Positions 20,970 through 33,315 of a stretch of DNA of 64,000 bases are shown one piece after another. The position numbers and the translations under genes are program-made. Source of the DNA: Puccinia triticina (taxonomy: Eukaryota; Basidiomycota; Pucciniomycetes; Pucciniales; Pucciniaceae); the NCBI RefSeq assembly GCF_026914185.1, contig NC_070566.1, forward strand, positions 4,774,001 through 4,838,000, in the 5' to 3' direction. The number at the start of each line of letters is the position of its first letter. Within the stretch, counting starts at the first letter, position 1. The notes under the pieces are model-generated. The model worked only from the letters and a program-made list of their open reading frames with translations. It did not search any database and had not been told where the DNA came from.

Positions 20970-22066
20970 CACCAGGGGAGATATGTTCCCACTCCCCAGG
21001 GAGTGCCTTACCGTAATTTTTTTCCATAACTGTGCTGGAGGCCTTTGGTAAAGCAATAGTGAATAGGTATGAACAAGACTGGAAGTCAGCGTCGAAATCA
21101 GTTGGAAATCATCCTGAAATAAACCATAACTTGCCAAAAAATCATCCAGAACTCATCTATAATTCATCCAGAACTCATCCAGAATATAGTCCTTTCTTGG
21201 CTCCATGACCAGTGTGTCCTTTCCATGGAGATGTGAAAGGCCCAGCCTGTGATTTTTTCCCCCTCATGTACTCGCGTACATCAGGGGGACAATTGGTGTC
21301 TCAAAACAAATTTGTTACTTTTCATGTGGCTGTGAAAGGCCCATCCTGTGATATTTCCACCTCAATGTACGCGCGTACATCAGGGTGACTATTAGCAAAG
21401 TGAAAAAAGGTTAACTTGCATGTGCACATGAGAATTTTGAAAAGCAAAAAAATACAAAATTCACTAGATCATTTTCGTGAGGAGGACAGGATATATGGCC
21501 AAAGTGAATTGGCACCGCAATCCAACCTTGACTTAACTCAGACTTTCACCCTATTAAAACAGTTTGTTGTCATTTTTATCAGCCAAATTCAAATTAATTC
21601 CCACATTTCCAAGAAAATGGGTTTCAATTTCAATGACTGCAACATTACCACATTCCAAAAATCTAAAGCCAATAATACCAAGTTGACTTTTAGTTTAATT
21701 TTGTACATCAGGGCATATAATGTGAATTACAAGAAACCCATTTTTTTGGAAGAATTACTTTTGAGAATGGGAATTTTGCTTTGCTATACTTAAAAATCAG
21801 TAGACAGGAGCAATTGATGATTGGACTTTGGTGAAATATCATTTCATCATATTTCTTCCTACAGTTTTACATAGAAAACAAAATAATTCTACACAACATT
21901 GTGTTGACTTCCAAATCAATTGTGACTGACTTTTCACTAACTTCTCCATCCAATTTACTATTTTGGGGATGAGTTACTAATCCACATCAGGCTCACATCC
22001 TACCAAAACTCACATAAAATTCAGCTCTGGCACTCCCTGGGGAGTGGGAACATATCTCCCCTGGTG
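20970..22066. mobile_element. CACTA-like non-autonomous element, copy A
   Basis: It starts CACCAGGGGAGATATGTTCC and ends with the inverse; the TIR is extended by CCACTCCCCAGGGAGTGCC, itself palindromic. It is 1097 bp. A second copy of the same length lies inverted at 36572-42961, where the empty site gives a 3-bp duplication. Here the flanking trinucleotides are TAA and TAC. The interior has no transposase. A 125-codon open frame (21416-21793) is shared by both copies but differs mainly at amino-acid-changing sites, so I do not treat it as a gene. Confidence 0.7.
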
Positions 22067-23521
22067 TACATAATATCTGGAATTCAAAACAATCAAGATA
22101 ACTTGGGATTGTCACAGATTTACCTATTGGATACAATTCAGAAAGCTGGAGAGAATCTTCCGATCTGTCTGACTCTTGAGATCATTCCACGTGGATTTTA
22201 TGTTGCGCGATCAACAGGTTCAGAGGAAGAGGAGAGGGGGATGTTAGGTTAATTGAAATCACAGACAAAGAGGTCAGCGCTAAAAATCTTAAGACAAAAG
22301 AGTGTGGTCAACGATTCATGCTGAATCTTTATAGCAGATGAGGTGATATCAGCAAGGAGTTGGGAGTGGGGAGTGGGTTGATGAGTGTGTAGGATGGCAT
22401 TGACAAGTTTGAGTTTAGCAAGAAGATGACCAGGAGAGCAAGACACTGCTCAAGTTCACAAATTGGACATCCAAAAACCTCAGACGCTTTTGAGAGCTGC
22501 ACTGATGAGAACAAGCAAAAGTATTGTCCAATTGCCCTTTCCTGAATCATTGTCACTAACCACTGCGTCTGCTTGGCCAGATACAAATCAGTGTGGTACA
22601 GCAGCTTATTTATTGATTCAGATTATCATTCCTCTCTTGACAAATGTGGAAAGAGTAAGGAAATGGACTGACCAGAGAGACTTTCAAATACTCAACACAG
22701 CGTTATTTGAATTTATTTTCCCTGTACAAGTTTAAGGTCTGTCTCAACTGAGGTTTGCTGTTGAGCATCAAAATGAAATGGAGGTTATCAATGTAACGGT
22801 CCCTCAACTGCTGCTGATCAAAATTAGCCAAGCCAAAATTGCAATGGTGGGCTGATACACCAACTGTATTGTTAGTGTAGTGTATTGTTAGTTTTTTCCA
22901 CTGCACTACACAAATAATACTGTTATCCTTGATTTTATTGCAATAACAATACATCTTTTTGATGTTATTCTTTTTGGCTGTTATTGTATTATTAGTGTAG
23001 CTGAAATATGCCAGGTTAACAATAACCAAATCCTAGTTTCATGATTGTTATCTTTTGTTATTCCTGATAACAAATACAATAACTGTCAGTTTATCTCTGC
23101 AATTAATGATAAAATTACTTTCAGTGTATTGATATTTTTGGTAGTAAAGTTAGTTTTGTGTTAAAAAAAACTAAATCTGGGACATGATGTTTTGAGAATC
23201 ATTTTCTAGAGGCTAAAAACCATGAAATAACAGATACTGTAGTGCAGAAGATTGTTATCCTAACTCTGATACACTAACTTTCAGGGAAATGTTGGTTATC
23301 CAAAAGAAATACACTACCTGTTAGTGTATTTTGAGTGTATTCTGGATAACAATACCCAAGATCTTCAATGAGAAACTTTGGATACACTAACTGTTAATGT
23401 ATTGGGCTATAATTGGGGATAAAAATACCCCAATTGTCTCGCCTAATAACCACGGATACACTAACGGATATTGGCCCGTAGCGTATTGGCCCATTGTTGA
23501 CAATTGGTTGTATAACAGAGG
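22067..23521. other. AT-rich repeat-like sequence, no gene
   Basis: No coding frame is recognised. About 22850-23480 is filled with direct and inverted TACACTAAC, TTAGTGTATT and GATAACAATAC words, suggesting a degenerate MITE or subterminal region of another element. Confidence 0.4.
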
Positions 23522-26500
23522 CAACAACGCAACAGCTACGCTACACTACAAAAAGCGGCATTATAGCGTAGTGTAGTGATGTCCCGCTATTCCTACAACC
23601 GCATAGCAAAAGCGGAGCGGGATTTTTGCTACTATCAGCGGTAGCGTAGCGACAGTCCCGCTATGATAAATTGGAACTCCATGTAGCGGAGCAAATTTTT
23701 TTGTGCTATTGCTATAAAATAGGGGGCTGTTGATTTTTACAATTTCCTTTTTACAATGTGTGTACATTGTAAAACCATGAAATTGTAAAATTGCATACCA
23801 GGCAAAAATAAATTAAATTTGCAATTTAACCCTGGAAATCAGGGGCCTCAAAAAAACCCCTTGCAAAAATGGAATTGCAAAATAGGCCACAGAGGTATTT
23901 ATTGTACACAATTACAAATTAATTCTTACCACCACTGGCCATTGTAAAAATGGCCATGGTAAAAGTACATATCCAAGCCCCAAAAAATCAAATTGCAGCT
24001 TCTTTTTTGCAATTTGAATAAAATTGCAAAAGAGGTATTGTAAAAGTACACATTCCGCCTATTATATGTAAAATTGCAATGCCTTGAAAAAAAGGCCCCA
24101 AAGGCCTGAAAAAAAACAAGGCAACACATGATACATTAAGAGGTCGAAATCAGGGAAGGAGAGAGGAGAGAAAATAAGCCAAGAGGGAGGGCAATGGGGA
24201 ACCACAAGCAGATAAGATCAAGGACAGGGGAAGGGGGGAACAGCAAAGAGATCATGAAACTCGACATGAAGATCTGCGCGTCGGTACCTTTCACTTGACA
24301 GCGCTGATTTTTTCCCTGGCGGCAGCTGCCCTCCAAGCAGCCATGGCCTTCTGAGTGCCCGCGGCCTTCTGAGCAGCAACCACTTCGTCCGAGGGAGCGG
24401 AGTTCTGGCTTGGGGTGTCTTTGTGAGATGTGGCCGCAGGTCAATCGCTTGAACTCAAGGCCAGGTTTCCAAGGTCAATGAGGAGGGACTTCCTTGGATT
24501 CCCTGGGTTCTGGGCTTGAAACTTCACATTCTCGGCGGTGAAGTGAGCTTTCCAGTTGGCCGCCGAGCGGGCCGCGATGCGCTCCCAGTCCGCACCGCTC
24601 AACGGGGCCGGCTGAAATTTGCTGTTGGATATGATTGGCTTCTGAGGGCAACCACGTTTTTTGGCAGGCTTCTTGGGGGCCAACTCTGAAGAGGGGACAT
24701 TGGGACCCAAGGCCAATGGAGCAGATGCTGCGGCAGGGTCCAGTAGCGAGTCTTGCGGAAGCGGAGGTGGCAACACTGTGGTGGAAGAGGAGGGGCGAGG
24801 GGCTCTTGAAGGCTGGCTCCGTCTGGTAGGGGCCTTGGAGGTAGCTCTTGCTGCTGGAGTTGGCTCAGGAGGGGGAGTCGGAATAGATTGATTTGGTTGA
24901 CTGTTGTTCAATCGGAGTCGTATCTTGATTGGTTCGGTGACAGGTTGGCTTGGTTGAGGTGACAAAACCGCTTGGAAGTCTGAATGCAATGACTCCTCGC
25001 TGGTAGATTCCTCATCTTCGCCACTGTGGTCTGAGAGATCTTTGCTCCAGTCTTCAGAGCACAAAGGTGACAATATATTGTCACCAATGAACTTGGTAGA
25101 CTTCCTTCTACTTATCACGGGCTTAGGCACAGGGTTGGCGGATGGAGCCGGTCCCGCAATGTTGTCACCCGTCATGTCGCCGTTGTAACCGATATTCAAG
25201 AAACGTTGCAAGTGCTCAAAGGGGAACCCCGATGAGATTTTTGGGTTGTCACGCCGGATCCTCTCATTGCTTTCTTTGACAAAGGTGGCCTCGTTGTTGG
25301 TCCATCGTCGAGAGTAGATTAGCCAGCTGGTGTTTGGATGTGCGCCACTGATACTTCCAGGCACCGGGTAAACCATCTGAGCATAGCCGGTGTTTTCTCG
25401 ATTGTTGTGCAGCCAAACACCAGTGACGCCTTGAATCTGCCGCAATACCTTGCCCCAGTAGTGATGGGCACCCCAGTATCCACGCGAGATTAAAGTGTAT
25501 TCCTCCCCGGATACCGTCAACTTGAAAGGCCAGTTCATCTGGGCCACAAATTCTGCCTGCTTTTGTTCATTGAGAATTGAAGTCGAGTCAATGTTGAAGT
25601 AGAGATGAGGAGGAGATTTCCCATTGGGGAAGGATAATGTAGACAATTCTTCCAAACAGCTTCCGGAATATCATCAGGATTCTGAGGCTTACTGGGTCGG
25701 GATTTCTTACTCCTGGAGGTGTTGCAAGTCTGACATTGAAGACCAGAGGTACCCGCTAGCCCTGACGATGCCCAAAGTGTGATGAGCGCCCCCGCATCAG
25801 CATAGCCGATGCCGTTGCTGTCAAACATAGCTTGAGTTATCTTTAGCAAGGCCAATACGCGGTCAGATCGGGGATGATTGATTGGCTTGCTGTGTTGCTT
25901 GCGGAGGCACGAAAAGACTCGATGTTCTTCCATTGCAAACAGTGTTTGCAAAGCTTCCAAGGAGTTGGCCTTTGGGTCCAGCAGGATTTCCATGAAGAAA
26001 TCTGCTGACGAGTACTCCCGGCAACGAAAGAGGTGGGATGTAGATTGCGAGCCGCTTCGAATAGCTGGTTTGACCCGCGAGTAAGGATTGTCTTCAATGA
26101 TTTGTTCCCAACTAGCTTGTTCGTCGATCTGGAGGCGAAGTGGGAGAAAAGAATGTGGAAAAGGTCGTTTTTTTTGCCGCCCGGGGATCGCAGCCAAAGG
26201 GGCGTGTATAGCGCATATAAGGAATCCAACGAAGCAGCCAGCCAGCATCGGTTTTGCCTGAGGGCGTTATTCAAGGCGGCGTAGGACGCATAAGTCGTAT
26301 GCGCCGCCCGGTTGATGTTTCGGGAATTTTGCGGCCTTCCAAGCTTGGCCCGCTTGTTGGGACCGTCCAGGAGAGCCTCGGTGGTGTCTGGTGGCCGGCC
26401 ATCATTCATCGCTGCCCTCTGTCGCTTGGTTGGTTTGATCCAGCCAATCGATTGAGCTATGCTCTTCTGGTCCTTGGTGGTAATCCCATATCAGATCAGC

Positions 26501-29500
26501 ACCCCGCGCATCCTGAGGGAGTGATCGGTCTCCAAAGCTTTAACAAAGGCGTAAAGCTCCGAAAAGCCGGCCAACATGCTCTTTTTGCCGGAACTACAGG
26601 GAGAAACACAGTATTGTTAGATTGATCTAAGAGATAAAGTGCTGTAAAGCAGACAAGATAAGAAAAAAAAGACTGACCTAAACATATAGTACACGCGATG
26701 CATGCTCTCCTGAGCATTTGTCGAGCTTGGAAGACCATCTTCGCCGTTGGGCGAGTCCTCAAGCATCTGGCGGCGGCTCGGAAACAGCATGGACTCGACG
26801 TCCGCCATCGTCCACCAGTCAAGCCACGCCTTGACCTTTGGGAACCGGCGTCGCATTTTGTCGATCTTTTCGTCGTGAGTAGGACCAGTTGGGTCGCATG
26901 GCTGCAACAATGCCAAACACTTAGCTTCAAAGAGCGCCTAGAGAGAGGGAATGCCCGGGTTAGCGTTCATCCAGCCTACAAGAGCAAGAAAGGGGAATAA
27001 AATCAGCAATCCTCACCTGCTCATCGGCCATTATGACCGCCCGGTTGCGCTTCACCCTTGTGATCGACTGTTGGAAGTGTTCCCAACACCCCTTGAGCCT
27101 GCGCTTGGCTTCCTCGGGGTCCGTTTTGCCAAATACTTCCATATAGGCCGCGATGAAACCCCTCTGCTGGGCTTTTGACAAAATTGACGATGCTTTGAGC
27201 AAGGCCCTCGCGTTTGTGTTGCAGGAGTGAGGGAATCAGGAATTGACGGAAAAGAATAGAGAAATGGATGGTGTAATATGCTTCGCTGAGCCCTCGGATC
27301 CAGCTCAGCTGGACTGGTATCCACCGACCAATGTTGTCGCAGTACATTGAGGTTGTAAGGAGATATCTGGAAGCAAAAAATCGGTAAGTTACGTCCGAGA
27401 TCAAACCTCCTGAGTAGAGTTTCCCGCCCTCCTCGCTACAATCAAACAAGCGTTGTGACATCCAGTTTGTCTGGAACGTAATATGCTCTTTGCCACGCTT
27501 GCAAGCAATGGAGATGATATCCATTCCGTTCCTGTATTCAACAAAATAAATCGGATTCTCAGTGAGCAAATAATCCGAGTAAAAAGATAGTCAGGGGACT
27601 TACAATTGCCATTCAAACAAATCGTGCATGAATTTGTCGCCACCATCACCGCCCTTGCTGGATCCGAAATCCATTTGCTGAAGAATCTGTTGGCGAAGAT
27701 GGCGCAGCCGGTCGGAGTTCCCCAGTGACTCGTGAATGTTAACCACACTGGTGGTAGGTTCGCCTGGCGCTGTTATATTACCTATCTGATGGACCAAAAA
27801 AAAAATGTCCAGTCCAGTGAGCAAGTGAAATGCCGATCCACAGGCAAAAGATTAGAGAAGGAAAGCAAATAAAGTTGAAATAGAAGATACAGACCTTGAG
27901 CTGGAGGGCAGTGGCCTTTGGGTTATTCTTGACGGTCTCTGTTAAGTCCTTTTTCGCCAATGGGTCGGGTTTCTTTGAGGAGGGCCATCAATGGTTGTGG
28001 AAGCCACGGTGTCGGAGGAGCCCCCAGCCGGTTTTTTTGTGATAGTCAAATCGGCAATGTGTATCTGAGCAACTTTCCCAATAAATCTTGCCTGGGCAAC
28101 AACCTGCAAGTCCTTTGCAGGTTGGGTTACTGCACAATTGACCCAAAAAAGATCAGAACAGTGGTAGCCGCGGAACACATAGGGGACGCCTTGGATCCAA
28201 CTGACCTGCTGAGGAACTCCTCTATTTTTCCATGGCCGGTCGGTGGGGGGCCCGCGTAATCACACCCGTCCTGATTGCACCGGAGAACACCAAGACAGTA
28301 AATTTGAATAACCCGCCACTTGTCCGACTTGGCGCCATTGCTGCTGCGCTTCGAGTAACCGACCGCTCCGAAGTTTGCAAACTCGCCGTCGATGGGGCGG
28401 ACAAATATCGTCGATCCATTTGGGTATAGGGGATACCCCTGCCTGTCCAACACGCAGCCATGGTCGATGTAAGTTGAGAATCCCTGGTCCATGGCGACCG
28501 GGAATTGCCAGTTGGCGACGTCTTCGGGTTCTGCCGATGTTGGGTCTTCAGGGCCGCCAGATAGTTGAGGAGGGGGTATTTGCCGGAGGGTATCACTAGC
28601 CGGGTTGGAGAGGTTAGTACTAGGGGAATGGATGGTGTGGAGGGTGTCGTGGTGGGGGGATCAGGGTCGATTGGCCGGGTGGGATGGAGGATTTGCACAG
28701 AGATTTTTTTCTTGCGGGGCATGGGGAAATGATTCCGATGACCAAATGCAAACAAATAAGCTTATTGCGGGTATCTGACGGGTATCTATATGGTTATCTC
28801 CTTATCTCCTGGTTAATATGCTGGGTATAATTTTATGTATCTCTATTAAGGTTGGTGAATAGAGTTGGCGGTGGGAAAGTGGGAATTAGTGGGGAGGGAC
28901 CGATTGGTGATGTTGCGGCACCTAAACCCAGTTTTTGATGACGAACCGGTTGGTTTCGAGGTTGTTGCTGCGCTACTTAGGGCAGCAGTGATAAATGCTA
29001 GGCCTCCTTGGGTGAGATACTGGAGTATTAAGCTTAACGGAGGGAGCGTTGACGGTTATTCCGGAGGGATTGTGAAGATTGAGTTGCAAATTTATTTTTA
29101 GTTCACGGTGTATGTAGATTTACACGCTATGTAACGAGAGTTGTAACCTCACAGGTGGTAAAATTGCATGATATAGGGCTGCGGGGCCGGATTTACAAAT
29201 TGAGGTTTACGGCGGGTCCATTTACAATGGGTGCTATGTAGCGCACAAATTGTAAAAATAATTTACAAATGGAATATATGCAATTTTACATTGTGCGGTG
29301 TTTGCAATGCACTGACATTGCAAAACACACATTGCAAAAATCATCCAACCCATAAAATAGTGAAGCTGTAGCGCAGTAGCGCACCAATGCGCTATTCTCC
29401 GCTGTTAGCGGGGAAACCACGCTTTACCGCTATCAGCGCCTGAAAAGTGCATCCCGGGCGCGCGGCGCAGTCTCACCAAACAATGTGTGATTGGACACAA

Positions 29501-30091
29501 GATGCACCACCCTGAAGCGGTGCCCAGAACCTGCCCTGCCCTCTTTGAGACACCAGCTTCTTACCCAAAATATCCATCTGTACATCCTCTCTGGCCCCTC
29601 GAGCAATTGAAAGGTGCATCAGTTCGCACCTCTGGATTCGTAACGGTGTGACTTTCAAGATTGCCAAGCATTGTTGGACGCGGCGGCCAAAAATCCCAAG
29701 TTCAAATCTGACCTCAAGAAATAAAAATAATACTATTCCTTCCCCCTTAGATGAAATAACATTTTTTTCCCCCTGCCCTTTGAAATGAATGTTTGTTCCC
29801 CCTGCGCCCAACGCTATTATAGCGAAAAGCGCACTAGCGCTCTGAACTCGCTATTCAGCGGCACCAAGCCGCTAAAAAGCGGCTATCTAGCAGGTTTGCC
29901 ACTATTATAGTGGTTAGCGTAGCGGTGGCCCGCTCTTTGCCGCTACAAATAGTGCGCTATTATGATCTGGGTTCCCACCCCCTATTCCTGAACAAAAAAG
30001 CGAAGCGGCATGGCCGCTTCCCTCAGCGTAGCAAAGCTGACCTGGAATTTGCTACGCTCCCGCTTTGCGTAGCGTAGCTGTTGCGGTGTTG
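23522..30091 (-). mobile_element. MULE transposon, 6.57 kb, with GCM1-type transposase
   Basis: Inverted ends share CAACA, one variable base, then CGCAACAGCTACGCTAC. A perfect 7-bp duplication ACAGAGG flanks them (23515-23521, 30092-30098). Subterminal regions on both sides carry many GCTACGCT, CCGCTATTATAGCGG and TTGCAATTTTACA words. The transposase gene occupies the minus strand (24441-28722) and is frameshifted. The TIR/TSD pair and the gene type agree on Mutator-like identity. Confidence 0.8.
24441..28722 (-). pseudogene. MULE transposase with GCM1/WRKY-type zinc finger, frameshifted
   Basis: Read from 28722 leftward: a Pro-rich N-terminus, then a zinc-binding region with LRCNQDGCDYAGPPPTG and, about 70 codons on, TGWGLLRHRGFHNH followed by TGA and WPSSKKPDPLAKKDL (about 28030-27940). 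The His-x-His end is the GCM1/WRKY signature known from transposon-fused families. The MULE core follows: NGMDIISIACKRGKEHITFQ, GGLISDVTYRFF (likely first catalytic Asp), CDNIGRWIPVQLSWIRG, LKGCWEHFQQSITRVKRN and LPSSTNAQESMHRVYYMF. The long C-terminal part (25655-24441) has LNEQKQAEFVAQMNWPFKL and ends Pro/Ser-rich. I place introns near 27897-27788, 27600-27540 and 26998-26940. At least four frameshifts (near 28565, 28190-28030, 27230 and 26015-25650) and a stop mark it as dead. Confidence 0.75.
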
Positions 30092-30099
30092 ACAGAGGG

Positions 30100-30910
30100 T
30101 GGTATAGATTGCTACGTTTTTTGCCAAATCAATGCCTACGGAAAGGTGTGCTGGCGACGGGTTGACAAGGAGCATGAGTTTATTGGGCGCGGGTTGGCAG
30201 CCAGGCTCTGTTGTGGCTGGTGGAACAGAAGGCGCAGATGCACCTGGCGGCCCTGGGAGGGCGTGGTGGAGTAGCACACGGTGGGAGAGGTCTTGAGGGT
30301 GGGCATGTTGCTTTCCTAACTTGTCCTGTCATTTCTCAAATCTGGCAACAAGCTCAGGTTGGTGTCTGTGTCCAAACTGGGCGGCACCGGTTTGTTGAGC
30401 TGGCTGTGGTCAGGGCTGAGCGGGATGTCTGGACAATGGTTGGCCAGTTGATGTTGGCAGGTTGGCGAGCGCAAAGAGGGGTCTGCGGGGGGAGTTGGCC
30501 TATGCGTAGGTTGTCTATAAAATGGGGGCACCTTCAAGCTTTTAATCCCCATGCTGTCCTCCACACTGTAATTCCAGTTGGGGGTCAGTCTCAACCCCTC
30601 CGCTGTTGCGCACGCACAGTCTGAGGGGCAATATTTGTTGGCCCCCCTTTGCATAATGCCTTCAATGCAGTGCGCTGGGGGCCATCCACCCACCTTTTTT
30701 TAACCCTGCTAGACAGGGATGGAAGGTGGGCCCGGGTGCATCAGCTTGCTGATGCTAGCGGGCTGAGTGTTGTTTTTTCTTTTTTCTGAGTTCTTGTAAT
30801 TTTTGCAGACTGTATTTGTGGATTTTAGCTATTGTAAAGGGGAAACCCTTGATCTTTTTTTTGTGATTTTGTATATTTCTAGGGGGAACCCTTGATCTTT
30901 CATTCTATTA
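30100..30910 (+). repeat. Dispersed repeat with TATA box, copy A
   Basis: Shared blocks with 63101-64000 (opposite strand), in order: TCTATAAAA, TGTAATTCCAGT, CCGCTGTTGC, CAGTCTG, then TTTTTAACCCTGCTAGACAG (about 30697-30718), GTCAGCTTGCTG-like words and GGGGAACCCTTGAT near the end. The order and the TATAAAA placed upstream suggest a terminal or promoter part of a retroelement. No coding frame is recognised. A MITE directly follows its 3' end. Confidence 0.55.
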
Positions 30911-31078
30911 TGGTGTTCAAAGTTGGTTTGCATAATTTTGTGCATGCATAAATCATAACATCTTTTTTTAGGGGATATGACTGTCTGATTATGTAATGCA
31001 AAATTTCCTCACCAACATATTTTTATGATTTTATGATTTATACATGCATAAAATTATGCAAACCAACTTTGAACACCA
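30911..31078. mobile_element. Mariner-type MITE, 168 bp
   Basis: A near-complete palindrome: TGGTGTTCAAAGTTGG at left against CCAACTTTGAACACCA at right, with TA on both sides (30909-30910, 31079-31080). It is related by its TGGTGTTCAAA terminus to the elements at 8439-12118 and 55358-55515. Confidence 0.8.
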
Positions 31079-31223
31079 TATATGTTTCACTGAATTTACT
31101 ATACTTGGGTTTGTCTTATTTTGAAATCCACAACGCGCGGGGGATTCAGCTGTACTATTGTGGAATACTTTCAGGAAAGAATTGGAAATGCAGTAAGAAG
31201 ACCAGAAAAAAGAAAGAAGAAGT

Positions 31224-31966
31224 CTAAGATGAGAGTCTTGAAATTATGTGAATCAAAATAATAGCCAGAACAGTGATAGACAACATGAGTTCCCAGATAT
31301 TTCCCCCAGCTATCACATCAAACCACCCCTCGGTTGTCTCTCGTACTGGTAGGCCTTCGGGGCAATGTTCTGGAACCGGTGGTGTTCGGCCACCTTGATG
31401 TAGAGGGTCCCGACAAGTTGGGCAGGTATGGGGCGGCAAGCCTGTGTATAGCCAACAATTGATACAATGCCTGTGAAACAGGTGTTTGCAATCCAAGGTT
31501 ATTGTGTCTGATTCGGAGTCGAAATTGCTGAGGCAAATCGAACATTCTTGGTGATCTGTTTGACTGCTTTGGCCGAGTTGAGATCCATCCTCTTTGTTGA
31601 CTCCGTTATCAACAATTTCATTGGGAGAAGCTATTTGTCCATGGTCATGAGAGTGCAAGCTAGTTGTGGGTGTGATCCCACTTCTACGTCCTTCTTCATC
31701 GGGAATGTCAATAATGACCTCGTGCCTCTAGTGAGACCAAACCCATGAAAAAACAATCCATAACTGTTGTCCAGTTCTGATCTTTTAAAATTCCAACTCA
31801 CTTCGTGACTTGCTTGAGACTCCCGGCAAGGTGCTTCGCCATTGTTTTGTAAAGTGCGGTGTTCAACTGACCAATTTACCCCGCTCGGATCGGCGTGCTG
31901 CCGCATACCGCTGGATTGGTCAGCGGCCTCCAGGTCTCGTTGTAATGCGTCGGGAAACCGGGCCAT
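31224..31966 (-). CDS. RING-H2 finger membrane protein, probable E3 ubiquitin ligase
   Basis: Two exons (31966-31802 and 31727-31224) joined over a 74-nt intron (GTGAGT..CTAG) give 222 residues. The RING finger is CSIC (C117, C120), then C135-K-H137-L-F-H140-R-H-C143 and CPTC (C157, C160), a RING-H2 arrangement expected to recruit an E2 enzyme. A single hydrophobic segment (about 203-218, LMLSITVLAIILIHII) ends the protein, suggesting a tail anchor in an internal membrane. The N-terminal half is polar and unrecognised. The start is the first ATG after an upstream in-frame stop; the 16 codons before it (GWEQLPFGNGSEIQ) look coding-like, so an upstream exon is possible. Substrate unknown. Confidence 0.75.
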
Positions 31967-32689
31967 CTGGATCTCGGAACCGTTGCCGAAAGGCAGCTGC
32001 TCCCAACCATTGTCAGTTATGAAGGGTTAATTTCTCCCAGAAAATCCATCGCGCTCAACTAGTAGGAGAAAAAGCCACCCAATCATTGTACAAAGCTCAT
32101 AAATCACCCTGGAGTTGGGGAAATTAGAAATGAGACAGATCCCCAGGATTCTGGGCGCGAATGTGGTGCCTCCGAACGCTGGTCACATAGCTCCAGATGC
32201 CACGTGATATGAATCCAGGACTCAGGATCGATGAGTGGCAAACAACGATCCGAACGCGGAACGCCGAAACTCGAGAGAATATTACACACGTCTCATATCC
32301 CAAAACCCCACACAAGTCTGCCGCGATGGCCCCTTTAGCCTTCAATTTTCACTTGGCGATGTTGGGGACCAGAGCAAACGTCTGCCGGCAGGCAGGGGCG
32401 CGAAACGCGACATCCCGTCAGGCAGCGACTTGCATGGAATGTGAAGTTCCTAGCAACGCCGTCAGGGAGGGAGGTGCATGGAATGCCTAACTTGAAGTCC
32501 CTCTATTGGAGGGGACGCTGTCCCGCAGGGATCCTGTAAGTTGGTTTAGCACGTAAGTCCTGAGAGAAATAGGAAAACTGAAGGATGTATTTCTTATAAG
32601 TAATAATAAAAGAAATACAATGATTAATTATGATAATAATTAATGAGTTCAATTTTACCTGAAGGCAGATTGAATCCTATAGCCTATTT
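31967..32689. other. No gene recognised
   Basis: Upstream flank of the RING gene, with a possible unplaced first exon near 31967-32020. Short open frames on both strands resemble nothing I know. AT-rich from about 32560. Confidence 0.4.
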
Positions 32690-32905
32690 CACTGCCAGCA
32701 TATTTGGCTGGGATGAAGACATCCCAGTTTAACTAGGATGCACTCAACCAACTTAAAATGGCTTGATCTCATCCAATGAAATATATACCCAAGGGGGGTA
32801 ACTTTGATTTATGTTTCATCAGTTGAGATCAACCAAGTTTGAATTGGTTGAGTTCATCCCAGTTTAACTGGGATAACCTCAACCAAGCCAATTATTCTGG
32901 CAGTG
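32690..32905. mobile_element. MITE with CACTGCCAG termini
   Basis: The left end CACTGCCAGCATATTTGGCT and the complement of the right end, CACTGCCAGAATAATTGGCT, are inverted. TTT lies on both sides, compatible with a 3-bp duplication. The interior repeats ATCCCAGTTTAACT in both orientations. Superfamily uncertain (CACTA-like by its CACT ends). Confidence 0.65.
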
Positions 32906-32908
32906 TTT

Positions 32909-33315
32909 AAGTTGACCTGAAAAAATCTTGAACATTAAACTTTTAACAAAAAAAAAGTTATTTGTTTTTCTAGTTGTAAAAACAAAAGAACAACAAATGA
33001 TGAGTTTTGATTACTCTTTAGTTTGTCAGGCTTGAGTTGAAAATAAAGAACGACTTTACTTTGATAGAAAATAGTTGTTAGACTAAGATTGAGTCAAGAG
33101 TTCTTAAGCAGTCTTGCTTTTGCGCTTGTCAATAATTGGTGAGCTTATTTTGTTTTTTAAACTCAAAAGACTGCTAATTGTTTTAAGACAGAGATTCAGT
33201 TTAATTTTTTATATCTTGGAGAATGGTTTGTGAAATGCCATACTACTTATGAGTTAATCACACTTAGTTGACTGTTTCAGGTTTTGATTTGACCTTTGAT
33301 TTTGAGGTTTGAATA
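32909..33315. other. AT-rich spacer
   Basis: About 400 bp of AT-rich sequence with no coding frame or repeat that I can recognise. Confidence 0.4.

Noticed and set aside
21416..21793. 125-codon open frame conserved in both CACTA-like copies (also 37202-36846)
   Set aside because: The copies differ mostly at amino-acid-changing positions (for example R to C, V to F, A to P), so the frame looks neutral; no domain recognised.
24136..24444. 102-codon minus-strand frame after the MULE transposase
   Set aside because: Ser/Gly/His-rich with no domain; lies in the subterminal part of the element.
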